Shown one piece after another: positions 46,972-58,681 of a stretch of 64,000 bases of DNA. Position numbers and translations under genes: made by a program. Origin of the DNA: Lunularia cruciata (Eukaryota; Streptophyta; Marchantiopsida; Lunulariales; Lunulariaceae); contig OX419762.1 of the NCBI GenBank assembly GCA_948567375.1, positions 54,169,034 through 54,233,033 on the forward strand, written 5' to 3'. The notes below the pieces were generated by a model. That model was not told the origin of the DNA. It worked only from the letters and a program-made list of their open reading frames with translations, and did no database searches. Position 1 is the first letter of the stretch; each line of letters opens with the position of its first letter.

Positions 46972-48300
46972 CTATTGATGATGTTGATGCTTCATGTGTT
47001 CCAAGTGTAATATTTGCAATAATGGTTTGTGATTAGTTTGCATCATCACTTGTTTCTCCAAGAGATAATGCCTCCAAAACTTGGTGGCATATACCATTGC
47101 TAGTTGTTCTTGATCTTGAGTAGAGCAATTCCTTTCCATTGTATTTAGTCGATGAGACAAAAAGGCAATGGGATGTAATCCATTTGGGAATTCTTGCTGC
47201 AACATGACTCCATCATAGAAGCATCAAAATCAACCACATAAGGTAGTTGAGGATCATATGGTTGAAGAATGGGTCTTGAAGACACCATATGTTTTAACTT
47301 TTGGAATGCTTCTTTGTGCTTGGTGGTCCACTAAAAGCTCAAACTCTTCCCCAAGAGATCAATCAATGGTGGAGCTACATAGGCATAATAGTGGATGAAC
47401 CATTGGTAAAAACTAGCACATCCATTAAATGCCTATACTTTTGTAGCATCATTTGGAGTAGGCCAATCAATAATGGCCTTGATTTTCTCCTCTTCCATCT
47501 TGAACCCCTCTGATGAGATCTTGTGACCCCAAGAAGGTAACTTACTTTTGCCAAAAGGCACACTTTGACTTCTTGCAATAAAATTTCCACTATCGTAGTT
47601 GTCTTAGGACTTTTTGCACATGATTCATATGATCTGCCTCTATCTTGCTATAGATTAAGATATCATCTAAGAACACCACCATGTATCAATCCAATAGTCC
47701 TTTAACCTGATGCATCTGATCCATGAAGACTGCTTGAGCATTAGTGAGCCCAAAAGGTAGAACTATCCACTTGAAATGCCAATACCTTGTGCAAAAGGTT
47801 TTGTTTTGCACATCTTCCCTATCAATGGGGATTTGCTAATAGCCATTGCAAAGATCCAATTTGGACAAGTATTGTGCTTTACTCAATTGATCAAGCAAGT
47901 CATCAATTCAAGGCAAGAGATATGCATTCTTCATTATTTGTTATTTCTTTATTATTGAGCCCATGGTAATCAATATAAAAATGAAGTCTTCCATCCTCCT
48001 TTGGAACAGATAGTATCGGTGCTCTTCCCCAAGGAAATGTTCTATGTTGTATGAAATCCTTCTCCAACAACTCCGTAAGTGTTGTTTGCAACTCTCCTAA
48101 CTCCTTTGGTGAGAGCCAATAGATTGGTCTACTCATTGGAGTACCCCCTAGAAAGAACTCAATCTTGAAGGGCATACCATGATTGGAGGGTAATCCCTTT
48201 GGTAGATCATCCCAAAACACATTTGCAAACTCTTGAACTATTTGATCAACCATTGCTTGATGAGGCTTCTTACACCCCTTAGATTCTCCTTGTACAATCA
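46972..48300 (-). pseudogene. RT and RNase H of element E
   Basis: RNase H: HPIAFLSHRLNTMERNCSTQDQEQLAMVYATKFWRHYLL (46972-47205, split here by stops upstream). RT: YWLSPKELGELQTTLTELLEKDFIQH (47903-48400), followed by [18 protein letters not shown]. The catalytic box reads VFLDDIL near 47660. Frameshifts separate these parts. Confidence 0.82.
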
Positions 48301-48319
48301 GCTTGATCCACACTGCAAA

Positions 48320-48505
48320 AAAAAACTTATCTTCCTCCAAAGCTTGCTCTATGGTTGCTTCACTGATAAACTTCCCATCTAGGGACTCATCTCTATTCAA
48401 AGCTTACTCCATGGTTACTTTCCTGACAAACTTCCCATCTTGGGACTCATCTCTCTTCAAAGCTTGCTCTATGGCTACCTTCGCAACAAACTTCCCATCT
48501 TGGGG
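48320..48505 (-). repeat. Protease-RT linker repeats of element E
   Basis: About three 60-bp units on the minus strand encode 20-residue copies such as SQDGKFVRKVTMEQAL and SLDGKFISEATIEQALEED, equal in position and phase to those of A and B. Confidence 0.78.
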
Positions 48506-48550
48506 CTAACTATTCTTAGATATCTTACTCAAAGGTGCTAGACAACCTAA

Positions 48551-48928
48551 TCAGAAATTCCTACCTTGGTGTTGTACTTGAATTTTTTGTTGGTTCCAAT
48601 CAAATTGAACCTTATGACATTCAAGCCAAGGTATACCTAAAATGACATCATAGTGTAGAGGTGCTACTACAAACCACATACACTCTAAATACTCTTTCCC
48701 AATCTTGAAGGTATTAGGATGCAAGGTATGAAATGCACAACCCTTTTTACCATTTGCCATCATCAATCTACTTCCAATTATTGGCTTGATAGGAATACAT
48801 AATATTTTTGCTAATTGCATGGACAAGAAAATTTTTGATCTTCTTGAATCAACCAAAAGCTTACAACCACAATCAAAATCATACCTTACAAGTGAAGCAA
48901 ACTTGCATAGGTTGAGCTTTGATCTCAT
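48551..48928 (-). pseudogene. Protease of element E
   Basis: A 125-codon frame reads GCKLLVDSRRSKIFLSMQLA, then LHYDVILGIPWLECHKVQFDW. The active-site triplet is DSR, so it is inactive. Confidence 0.82.
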
Positions 48929-48959
48929 TTGAACTAATCAAGTTCCCAATAGATGGCTC

Positions 48960-49870
48960 AAAATCTCCTATTGTGATTCCTCATTTCCCTAATTATTCTG
49001 CTCCACAAACTCTATTTGGGTGACTTGTCGGGGCCATTCTTGAGCAGACATTCAACAATGTGATGTCTAATTTGGCAAAAATAGAAATAACCACCATTCT
49101 ATCATAGTTTTTCTTTATCTATAGTGCAAAGTGGTCTCCATTGAATGACATCAATCTCCATTAGTGCCAACTTCTCCACCTGTGTGTAGTGTATTGGTAG
49201 GTCCTTTGGAGGTTGAGGTCAAGACCAAGTTGTTGCAACCAAGGAATCAAAGCATTTGGCCAACCACATGGTTTCCTCCAAGTATTGTGGCCCTTGCATA
49301 GTTATCTCTAATTTGGTTTATGACTTCAAGCCCCTCACAAATCAATCCAAAGCTTCACCTTCCAGTATATTTGGAATTTGTATGATGATGTTTTGAAATT
49401 GCATGATGTAACTTCTTATAGAGCCAATCTGCTTCAACTCTACCAACCTATCTCATGCAACTTGTGTGGCATTTATAGCTTGGAATTGACCAATTATTAC
49501 ACTCTTGAATTTTGCTTAGGTCAAAATTAGGTGCAACAATTTTCCGTTCAGTTTGCTCTACTTAGAATTGCCACCATAGCTTTGCTACTCCATCCAATTG
49601 GCTGGAAGCCAAGAGAATCTATTTTTGTTCATCTGGAAGATTGGTAGCCTCACAATAATGTTCATAGTCAAACAAAAAATTCTCCACTACACTTGGAAGA
49701 TTCTTGCCTTTGACAACCTTAGGTTTTGGAAATTAGCTTTGGTCTTCTCCTTCTCAAACTCATACTCTCTCTACGTGCTCTTGTTGTTGATGATCTTGTT
49801 CATCCAAAAATCGGGTAAGGTGCTCAATTTGTTGTTGCATAACAATGATAACCTTGGGCATTATCACCAT
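48960..49870 (-). pseudogene. gag of element E
   Basis: Minus-strand homology to A's gag extends from the zinc knuckle (about 49050-49090, where the first Cys has become Tyr: YFYFCQIRHHIVEC) to the N-terminus near 49860. Many stops occur. Confidence 0.75.
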
Positions 49871-50130
49871 GGTTACTATTCTATCACACCATCCCCAATC
49901 TATCTAATTTATCAATTCATAGATACAACATGTCCATCATTCTCCATAAGTTACAACTGAAAGTACTAAGGGTTCCTTGGGCAAGGTGATTATCTTCATA
50001 AAATCTTACCCAAAGCATGAGGTGATGCATTGTGTGAAAAAATGCTTGGGTAGTATTCAAACATGAAAATCCTAGTGGTTTGGCGCAAATGGATTTGGTG
50101 GTCCATAAATTCCCCATCCATCCCATTCAT

Positions 50131-50142
50131 GCTCTAATACCA
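50131..50142 (-). other. Primer binding site of element E
   Basis: The complement reads TGGTATTAGAGC, one mismatch from the initiator-Met PBS of A and identical to that of B. Confidence 0.85.
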
Positions 50143-50143
50143 A

Positions 50144-50497
50144 TGTAAAAGATTGAGACTGAGGAGAGAAATAGGAGAATGGAAGATCACATTGGGACAC
50201 TTGAGTGTAGGAAACTCTACATACCTAGCATGAGCTTCAGCTTTGGTATTTATAAAGAGAGCATACAAGACTCTTGAGAAGCTTTTCAAGAAGCTTCCTT
50301 GGGCTGCTTTCTTGGAATGCAAGCCAAGCTAGTTAGAATGTTCTAAAAGCTTCCTTCTAGAAACTTCCTACTTGGAGTGCAAGTTAAGCTATTTGGGAAG
50401 GTTTCCAAGATACTTCTAGAATATTCTAGACTAATTTGGTCTATTTGCTACTTTGTTAGCCCTTACTAGCTTCATTGCTAAACTCCATATTGTTACA
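50144..50497 (-). repeat. 5' LTR of element E (354 bp)
   Basis: On the plus strand it starts TGTAAAAGATTG and ends ATTGTTACA. It is directly followed by TTT and then element F. HSE-like GAAgcTTTtcAAGAAgcTTC occurs near 50278-50298. Confidence 0.9.
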
Positions 50498-50531
50498 TTT
50501 TGTGGTACCCACATTTTTTGTTTTTTTTGAA

Positions 50532-50800
50532 ATGGAGAAGAAGAAGTGCATAGAGAAGTCGGATTGCGCCTGTATGGCCAAAGAAGGCAAAGAAAAGAGT
50601 CTTCGAGATGAAACCCAAGTAACGTGGCTTCAGGTCATAAGGTGAAGTACTTGGAATTGCCCTATCAGCATACAACCCAAAGTAAGGAGTCTTCATATTG
50701 GGAGTGCTCAACCTGAGGCGAGGACAATGTAACAAATTTCCTTCAGTGCAAGAAATTCAAGAAGGGACCGTTCAAAAACCGGCGGTCATATGCATGAAAG
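50532..50800 (+). pseudogene. LTR ORF1, 5' LTR copy (frameshifted)
   Basis: It starts MEKKKCIEKSDCACMAKEGK like the intact 3' copy (58682-58948), but a one-base deletion after about 30 codons shifts the frame. Confidence 0.6.
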
Positions 50801-50850
50801 ACACTTCACACTAACAGGAGCATGCAAGAGGTGTGATTTCTTGGTAGAAC

Positions 50851-51849
50851 TTGGAATTGAAGAAGAGTATAATCCAAGGAGAGGAGGAAAAGGAAGTACT
50901 ACGAGTAGATGCAATAGTACAGAATCAAGTGATTGAGAACTTGAAGAGAGAAGCAAGGAATCAAGAGGAACTCATAGAGCAGAGTGACATAGCAAGGGAA
51001 AGACAAGTAGCTGAGTATGAAATCTTGAAGCAACAGTTTGTTGATTCAAGATTAGAGATTATCCATGCTATGGCAAGAGTAGCCAAGAAGGGACAAGAGC
51101 TCGATAGGGTGATGGAGAGTGTAGAAGAGAAGAAGCAGCTGTGGCAACAAGAGTTGACAGTGTGATATAGAGAAGAAGAGAGGTTGAGAGAGTTACTTTG
51201 CAATCAGAAGGAGAAGATTGTACAAAAGGAGAAGGAGAAGGAGGCTATGAAAGCCAAGTTTGAAGTAGAATTTGCAATATACAGGGAAGATTGGCTTGTA
51301 GATCAAGAATGGGAGAGGAAAATGAGATTGGAGCCATTGAAGGAGATTGTAATTAGGATGAATGCGATGCTAAGTACAGAGGCGAGTGTGTGCATTGAAG
51401 AGACAAGGCTGCACAAGTTGAAGTTGTTGGTGCAGGAGACGAGGAGGAGAAATGAGAAGGACAAAGACTTGAATGCTTTGTTGATCAGTCTAAGAAAGTG
51501 TGTAAATAGGAAGATATTGGAATTAGAAGACAATATCACAATTAGATTAGACTTAGTGAAATTAGAGATAGATAAACTTTGGAAGGATGTTAGAGCAAAA
51601 CCCGAAGTAGATGAAGTAGGAGTGAAGATGTCTTTGGAGTTACCATTGGAGACATTAAAGAAGAGTGGGTAGGGAGATAAGGAGTTAGATAGATTACCCA
51701 CTAGTGAAATTTCAAATCATGAAAGAGAATTGTTAGATTTGGTAGAGGATGTAGGAGTTATGAAACCCGAGGAAAGAGTAGTAGGAAGTAAAGTTACTTT
51801 GGGTTTGAGTTTGAAAGCCAAGGAAGAAGTAGACATCATATCAGATTAG
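50851..51849 (+). pseudogene. LTR ORF2, 5' LTR copy: coiled-coil protein of ~330 codons with two stops
   Basis: One frame runs 333 codons to TAG at 51847, interrupted only by TGA at 51163 and TAG at 51670. The product is Lys/Glu-rich with clear heptads (IENLKREARNQEELIEQ, EILKQQFVDSRLEIIHAMARV, IVQKEKEKEAMKAKFEVEF). The C-terminal part is acidic (KPEVDEVGVKMSLELPLETL, GDKELD). The frame does not open with ATG; the first in-frame ATG is about 70 codons in, so the N-terminus may come from splicing or be lost. The TGA is shared with the 3' LTR and so predates insertion; the TAG is not. A related C-terminus is found in the solo LTR inside B. No known family recognised. Confidence 0.55.
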
Positions 51850-52653
51850 TAATAGAATTAAGATTTGAAGAGGCAGATATGAAGAGGTGCATTATCATTT
51901 CGGATCTACAGGTTTGTAGAGTTGTTAGGAAGCGGTACATTAGGAAGATAATTGTGGATTGCTTCACTATTTAAGAGTGGCATTCCAAGTCATATGTTGT
52001 TCAGTGCTCATTATTTTTGAGAATAGATAAAGCAAAGTGCTGTGAAGGAGTGCTTGTTGCTTGAGCTTGATTCCGAGTATCAACATTGTGTCTGTAATTG
52101 TGAGTGTGTAGAGAAATTTGAAGTGCAAGTCAGTGGGCTTGTTGGATGTTGGATTCCGCAGCCTTGATCTTCATTTTGTGTGTTTGATCATGAGTGAAGT
52201 GTAATTGAAGCAATGCCTTGACAGATCTGAGAGGAATTGTAGTGTTGGTAGTATTCTGCATTTGTGAGTGCAGTGCAAAGTTGATGTGAAGCAATTTTGA
52301 TTGAGGAAGTTGTGCCTTTAGTGGAGGGGTAGAACACAATTCTGAGGTGAAGTTGTTTTACAAAGAAGTGCCGTTTTCAAGAGAGCCTGAATCATCACAA
52401 TCAAGATTGTTTGGAAAGATTTGATGGAGTTGTGATTAAGTGTGACAGATTGTTGTGACAAGACTATGAGTCAGTGCTTGTTACTCTCTTCTGGGTGTGG
52501 TTTCTACTTGAGAGATTAAAGACGCAACCAAGAAAAACTGAAATTGTTACTTTGCTTTGTATTTGACCAATTTTGACCAGTATCTCTACGAGAACAAACT
52601 TTACTTACCCAATTACCACAAAAGTGATATTTTCCAGGTTGTCACATGATTTT

Positions 52654-52666
52654 TGGCACCGCTGCC
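52654..52666 (+). other. Primer binding site of element F, tRNA-Asp-like
   Basis: TGGCACCGCTGCC lies seven bases after the LTR. It differs at two positions from TGGCGCCGTTGCC, the complement of the plant tRNA-Asp 3' end used by Athila-type elements. Confidence 0.65.
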
Positions 52667-52782
52667 AAGGATACAAATCTTGGGAGTGGAAGAATACGAA
52701 GCCAAATTTGAAATTGGGTATCAAAGCAATATGAATGTTTGCATGGAGAGAACAATGGGAAGAGAGAGTTTGAAGACAAGCG

Positions 52783-54960
52783 TTGCATCTTGAAGAAGAC
52801 AAACGTCTAAAGAACCTAGCCACTCTCCACAAAACCAAACGAGAGGCGTTAGACTTTCAACTCCTTCACAAAGTGCAAGAAGCCCTACGAGAACTTGACC
52901 AAAAGAAATGCAAAGGCGGTTGGCAAGGCTACTTTGCATCCCCCTCTTCCAAGAAGAAGAAAGACTCGAGCGGCCAGACATATGCATTACGGCCTAATAC
53001 ACCAACTTCCCCTAGAGCTGTAAAGGAAGTTGCATCTTTAAAGAACTTTGTTCAAGAAAAGACAACACAGACACTAACAAAAGAAGAGTGTCAACATCTT
53101 CTACAAACGATTCCTCAATTGTCCCAAAGGAATTTTGAAGAACACATTGAAGGTGTTGAGCCTGATTCTTCCAAACGGGTTGAAGTTGACACCCTCAGAG
53201 AAGAACTTGTTGAAGAAGACCCTGCCTTGAATTTGACGAATTGGAACCCCTGGGCTGTAAACACAACATCAATTCCAGCCAGTTCCTTGGTTCTGTCAAG
53301 TTCAAATTTACCCCAGCCAATCCCATCAAATCAAACAATGACTTTGCTGCCTATCACTTGACACACCTATCAAAAGTACAAGGGAACAAAACAAGATGAA
53401 GACCCCGATGAATTCATCAAAGAATTCAAAGTCATCTCCTTTGCTAACAAGGAGCATAACTCAGGGCATCAATTGCAAATTTTCCCAAGTCTGCTCCAAA
53501 AGAAAGCTTGGAGCTAGTACACCCATGTAACCCAAAAGGGGTTTGTACCGGCAAACTGGGCGGACTTGCAAAACAATTTCTTGGAATGATTTCAGGAAGT
53601 TGATTATGACACGAGTGTCTTTACGGCACTCAATGATTTAGACCAAGGCAAGAAGGAGAAGTTGAGAGACTACTCTGAGTGGTTCAAGGCACTTTTGAAT
53701 TGAGTCCCAAAGCAATCAGGTGTGGTGGGTTACTCCAGTGCCTAAGCCATTACCTGGTTCCTGCGAGGACTTTCACCAAAGATTCGGATCTTTGCAAGGG
53801 AGATGAATGTAATTTCCCTTGATAAGGTACTCAAACATGTCGCCCGCTACAAGGCGGCTCACTCTCACTCTGCCGGCAATCAAAGAAACTAGGAGAAGAA
53901 AGGTAAGAAGCCCAGAAGGAGAGCTTCTTGTAGTACATCCTCTTCTTTGGAGGAATCCTCCACGTCTTCAAGCTCTTCTTTGGAATTTGAAGACGAATCA
54001 AAGCCAAGACGAGTGCAAAGACGTGGAGGTAAGAAACAAGTGACTCCCCCAGCAAAGAGTGTACATAAGGCAGATACTAAGCTGGACACCCTTATCAAGG
54101 AATTTTCAGATTTCAAGATCCAAATGATTGGGGCTAAGGACAGAAGGAAGGCCCCAACATTTGGCAGATCCAATGTTTGGTGCACCGCATGTAGCAAGTC
54201 AAGCCATGCAAACACAGAATGCAATACTCGTAATGCATTCCCGGTGCAGCAGATTGATTGGGTTCCAGGATGGAACCAGGAAGAGGAAGAAGAGGATGTG
54301 TACCAAACCCAAGAGGAACAACCTCAGGCGAGCACATTGTATCAAGGTCCAAGGTACGGACCAAGGGAGTATAACCCCAATGCTCCTCCACGAAGACCAC
54401 CAATGAGCAACCAAAATTGACCTCAGAATGTTGCATCCGGGGCATGTTACAATTGTGGCTCGATGGGACATTGGTCTCCAAACTGTCCGGAGCCAAGAAG
54501 CCAAATTGGGTACGTCCCTTTGTGAGGAAATTGTAAAGGATTGGGTCATATGGGCAACCAATGCCCTCACCCACTAAACTTGAAGCTGCCTGTAAAATAT
54601 GTACAAACCCCCGCTGAGCGTGCAGCGCTTCAGGCAAAGGGTGATACTAATGTAAATTGTATAACACTTGAGGAGGAGAGACCTCAGGAAGGGAGTCCGG
54701 CCTCGGAAGAAGAATGGCCGGACCTTGAAATTTTGAAGGTTGAGACACGCACAAGTAAGAAGAAGCATGACCCTGAAGATCTGAGTAAGACCTCGTCGTC
54801 TTCCAGAAAGGCAAAGAGATTTCACCCAAAGGCAATTCTTTTTGACAAGGAGGAAAAGATCCTCGCTAAAGCCAAAGCTAAAGCCTTGCAGAAAGAACTT
54901 AAGGAAACAATACTCAAAACTTGGAAAATGAGTTTGGAGGAGGAGATGAAGACGAAGCCT
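52783..54960 (+). pseudogene. gag of element F with two zinc knuckles
   Basis: The N-terminal helical part (52783-53361, MHLEEDKRLKNLATLHKTK) is followed by a Retrotrans_gag core (DEDPDEFIKEFKVISF ... WSWYTHVTQKGFVPANW ... FLRGLSPKIRIFAREMN) and a Ser/Lys-rich tract. Knuckle 1 at 54445-54486 reads CYNCGSMGHWSPNC. Knuckle 2 (54523-54564) would be the same C-X2-C-X4-H-X4-C, but its first Cys codon is TGA. A further charged Lys/Glu-rich tail runs to about 54960. Five or so stops occur. No protease motif follows before the R copy. Confidence 0.85.
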
Positions 54961-54986
54961 CAAGTTTTTCTAGCGGACATCCGATC

Positions 54987-55678
54987 TGTGAGCCGGCCTG
55001 TCTCTCACTCATGATAAACCTCTGATGGCTATTATGGTAGCGCACCATGGACTAAGAAGGCAAGGAACCCCAACTCCATCATACTCCTCCAAGGCTAACA
55101 CTCCAAGACTCAAGACATTGCTCACTAGAGAACTCAATGAGAGAGAGATAGTTGCAAATGAAAGGCTGATGAATACCTCATCACCCCTTGTTTGTATACT
55201 TGTGAAATAGTTATGCACCAAAGTTATTAATTACTGGAGTAACTCAAGTTACTAGGCTAAAAGTCAAGTAAAGTCAAAAAGTAGAAAGGAATATCCATTT
55301 ACATGGGCATATTCCCCTAAGCATGTGGTCTTATCTTGACCCAACCACTTAGTCAAGGATTCCTTCACATAGGCTATCCTTGGACTAAAGAAGAATCCAA
55401 AACAAAAAGGCTTGCGGGCCCAAGAGTTTTCAACTCTTTCCTCAAAGCCAAACACCTATGAATAATACCAAGTCAACACACTAAAATCCAAAATAGTGGT
55501 GCTCATCTTTTCTACTTCCTCTAAAGTAAGTTCCCCTCTATCTTAGCTATGACTAACTTTAGCTAATCATGACTAATGTAGAATCATCCTTTATCTCTAT
55601 ATAAATAATATCTCTCAAGTACTTGTAATACCAAGCTAAATATCACAATACCACACACATGCATAAATGGGTGCTACA
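54987..55678 (-). repeat. Dispersed repeat R, copy 4 (692 bp) inside element F
   Basis: It starts TGTGAGCCGGCC, ends GGTGCTACA, and is full length. Flanks CGATC and AGGTG do not match, so no target duplication is visible. It sits where F's protease should be, between gag tail and pre-RT. Confidence 0.78.
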
Positions 55679-55680
55679 AG

Positions 55681-56640
55681 GTGGATGTCGAAGACGAAGA
55701 TCCATATGACCTCACCTTGGGCAAACCTGACTTGGAGGAAGGGGGTTTGATGGCAGCTCACCTCGGGTTAAGCCGAGTAAGCCATGTTGAAGGAGTCATC
55801 AACCCCGATGATTGTCAAGATGTTGTTTTGACTGAAGGAAAAATTTTACAAATTTCGAAGACAGTCACTTTGGAGGAGTTGGCAGGATACACTGCCCTGT
55901 TTATAGAATTCCAAGATGTATTCGCCTGGTCTATTGATCAAATGTCGGGTATTCCACTAGAATTTGGAGAACACTGGATTGATCTGGTTGAAGGTGCTGT
56001 TCTGGTTTGGCAGAGACAATACCACTTGAACCCTAAGTACTCCCTTTTGGTGAAAGATGAAATCGACAAGTACTTAGGGGCCATAATCATCCTTTTTGTC
56101 TTAAGCAGTGAATGAAGCTCCCCCATTGTCATTGTTCCAAAGAAGAAAATAGGGAAGATCCGAGTGTGCCAAGAATTCTGTAAGTTGAATGTAGTCACAA
56201 GGAAGGATCATCATCCCTTGCCTTTTACCAATACAATTCTAGACCAGGTAGCTGATCACCGTTGTTATAGTTTTCTTGATGGATTCTCAAGGTACAATCA
56301 AATATCTATCCGAGAAGAGGACAAGGATAAAACTACATTCATGATGGATTGGGGCAATTTTTCTTACAATCAAGTGCCCTTTGGGTTGTGTAATGCTCCC
56401 GCTACTTTCCAATGGATGATGAATTCAATCTTCAAGGATTTCCTACGCAAATTTGTGGAAGTGTTCATTGATGATTTTTGTGTGTTTGGGCAAAGAGATG
56501 TACATTTGGATTACCTTTGCCAAACCTTTGAAAGGTGTCATTTTGCTGGATTGTCATTACACCCGGAGACATGCTTCTTTGTAATGAAGGAGAGAATTCT
56601 TCTGGGGCATTGGCTGTCAAGCTGAGGTATTGAAGTCGAT
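55681..56640 (+). pseudogene. Reverse transcriptase of element F
   Basis: The pre-RT region reads VTLEELAGYTALFIEFQDVF AWSIDQMSGI. The core reads IVIVPKKKIGKIRVCQEFCK, SFLDGFSRYNQISIREED, VPFGLCNAPATFQWMM and VEVFIDDFCVFG with both catalytic Asp. Two or three stops (near 56113 and 56623) break an otherwise well kept frame, so F is younger or better preserved than C and G. Confidence 0.88.
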
Positions 56641-57300
56641 GTTGAGAAGGTTAAAGTAATCGCAGCTTTGGAATCCCTGAAGAACATCCGGGAGCTGAGA
56701 GCCTTCTTGGGACATGTCGGATACTACAGACGCTTCGTGTCAAACTATGCGGTGCTTGCTGCACCCATTACAAAGCTTTTGAAGAAATCCAAAGACTTCC
56801 TATGGGAAGCAAATCAAGAAGAAGCTTTCTAGGTGTTGAAGAAGAAACTAGTTGAAACACCAGTTATGAGGGCCCCAAATTGGGACGTCCCTTTTCATGT
56901 ATATATGGACACTTCATCCATGGCCATTGGTGTCATCTTAAGTCAGAAGGACGAGAAGAAGAAGGACTACCCGGTGTATTATGCCAACCAACAACTTTCA
57001 GCTTCTAAAAAGAACTATTCAAAGACTGAAAGAGAAGCACCTGGAATGGTGTATGCCTGCAAGAAATCTCACCACTACCTGCTGGGATACAAGTTTGTCT
57101 TCTATATTAACCATTACGCATTGCAACATTTGGTCAAGAAGGCCAATTTGTCGGGCAAATTGCAAGATGGATCTTGTTGTTACAAGAATTCATATATACT
57201 ATACAAGTAAGTAAGGGAGCTTTGCATTTGAATGCAGACTTCCTATCTAGGTCAGAGACTCAAGACCAGGAGTGGGAAATTGACAATTGGTTCCCTGATG
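56641..57300 (+). pseudogene. RNase H domain of element F
   Basis: It reads RELRAFLGHVGYYRRFV, FHVYMDTSSMAIGVILSQ (first Asp), 'NYSKTEREAPGMVYACKK' (Glu) and 'NADFLSRSET' at the end. A frameshift lies at about 57170-57210. Confidence 0.85.
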
Positions 57301-58643
57301 AAGAGTTATATCAATTAACAGCAATGCAAAGTACAAGGTATGCAATAGAATATCATTATCTGCATACTCTCCATTGTCTTAAAGGACTGGACCCAGAGCA
57401 GAGGGCAGTCTTTCTCAAGAAAATGGGGCCGTATCAGCTCAAAGACAACATCCTATTCAAGATGTGCAAAGATGAAGTACTTCAGCAATGCTTGGAGTCA
57501 TACAAAGTTGGAAACATAATTGAGTCCTTACACTCCAAGGCATTGGGAGGACATTATGCTCTGAAGAATATTGTAAAGAAGATTCTTTCCGTGGGGTATT
57601 AGTGGCGTATGATGTACAAAGACACACATGCTCATATCCAAAGCTGTGATACTTATCAGAGAATGGGGAAGCTGATGGCTACTTCTTAATGGCCTTTGAG
57701 ACCAATTTTTCCATTGGCTCCATTTGAGAAATGGGGAATTGATTTTATGTGTCCCATTCAACCAGTGACCCGAGCCACAAGGAAGAGATAAATTTTTGTC
57801 TGCACTGACTATGCTACCAAGATGGTTGAAGCTGAAGCAACTTGCAGAGATGATGCCAAAACTGTGGCGGAATTTTTCTTTTGAAACATCATCTCCCGAT
57901 ATGGGTGTCCTTTGGAATTGGTCAATGACAAAGGGACACATTTTTTGTACTCTGTGATGCAGGCATTAACCAAGTACTTCTAGACTAAACATCGGAAGAC
58001 GACTCCTTATAACCCAAAAGCAAATGGCTTAACGGAAAAGGCAAATGGGTTACTTTCCAAAAATTTGAATAAGGTGACTATCAATTATGCCTATGACTAG
58101 GATACAAAATTACCAGCCACGTTGGGGGCATATAGAATGACAAAAGAGATTACCACCAAACAAACTCCATACTTCTTGACATACGGCTTGCATCCCATAC
58201 TACCAGTTGAATTTGAAGTACCAACATGTTGGATTCTTTGCAAAGAACAATTGTCGGAGGAAGAAAGTGAGGATCTTTGGATCCATCAACTAATGTGGTT
58301 AGAAGAGAAAAGAGATGATGCAATGCAAACCACAAAGGGAGTAAAAGAGTAGAGGAAAGTCAAGCACAATAAGCATATCAATCCTATGGTTGTGTGAGAA
58401 GGAGATTTGGTTTTGTTATACGACAATCGCCAAATATTTTTCCCAGGCAATTTGCATTTGAGATGGATGGGGCCTTATCGAGTTCTTCATTCTTATGAAA
58501 ATGGGTCCATTCAACTTGCAGACCTAGAAGGAAATCCTTTTGCCACTCAAGTAAATGGGTGGAGAGTTTGGAGATATTGGACCATAGACTCGGAAGTCTC
58601 AAAGACACCCAAAGTTTATGTTCGTGGGGACACTCACATTTGA
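57301..58643 (+). pseudogene. Integrase of element F
   Basis: The zinc-binding region reads HSKALGGHYALKNIVKKI ... CDTYQRMGK (one Cys lost). The catalytic core keeps EKWGIDFMCPI, VNDKGTHFL and ANGLTEKANG, i.e. the D, D and E positions. The C-terminal barrel at 58407-58643 has 'LHLRWMGPYRVLHSYENGSI'. There is no chromodomain. Six or so stops. Confidence 0.85.
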
Positions 58644-58654
58644 GGGAAGGAGTA
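58642..58654 (+). other. Polypurine tract of element F
   Basis: GAGGGAAGGAGTA lies immediately before the 3' LTR, the expected plus-strand primer site. Confidence 0.75.
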
Positions 58655-58681
58655 TGTGGTACCCACATTTTTTTTATTGAA

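Larger units (their letters stand above)
42785..50497 (-). mobile_element. Ty3/gypsy chromovirus E, minus strand, same family as A
   Basis: LTRs are at 42785-43140 and 50144-50497, with the PBS complement at 50131-50142 and target duplication TTTGG. Domains run right to left: gag, protease, linker repeats, RT, RNase H, integrase, chromodomain. Net length without the 2.2-kb insertion at 44237-46438 is about 5,511 bp. All ORFs are broken. Confidence 0.92.
50501..52646 (+). repeat. 5' LTR of element F (2,146 bp)
   Basis: It starts TGTGGTACCCACA and ends GGTTGTCACA. It contains broken copies of LTR ORF1 (from 50532) and LTR ORF2 (50851-51849), then a ~800-bp non-coding end. Confidence 0.92.

Noticed and set aside
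50497-50501. E and F as one composite element
   Set aside because: Each has its own LTR pair, PBS type and target duplication (TTTGG and CATTT), so they are separate insertions.
52130-52500. End of the F LTR as a separate conserved small gene (ORFs at 52130-52339 and 60211-60417)
   Set aside because: Frames differ between the two LTRs and lie on opposite strands; no coding conservation with the solo LTR beyond nucleotide similarity.
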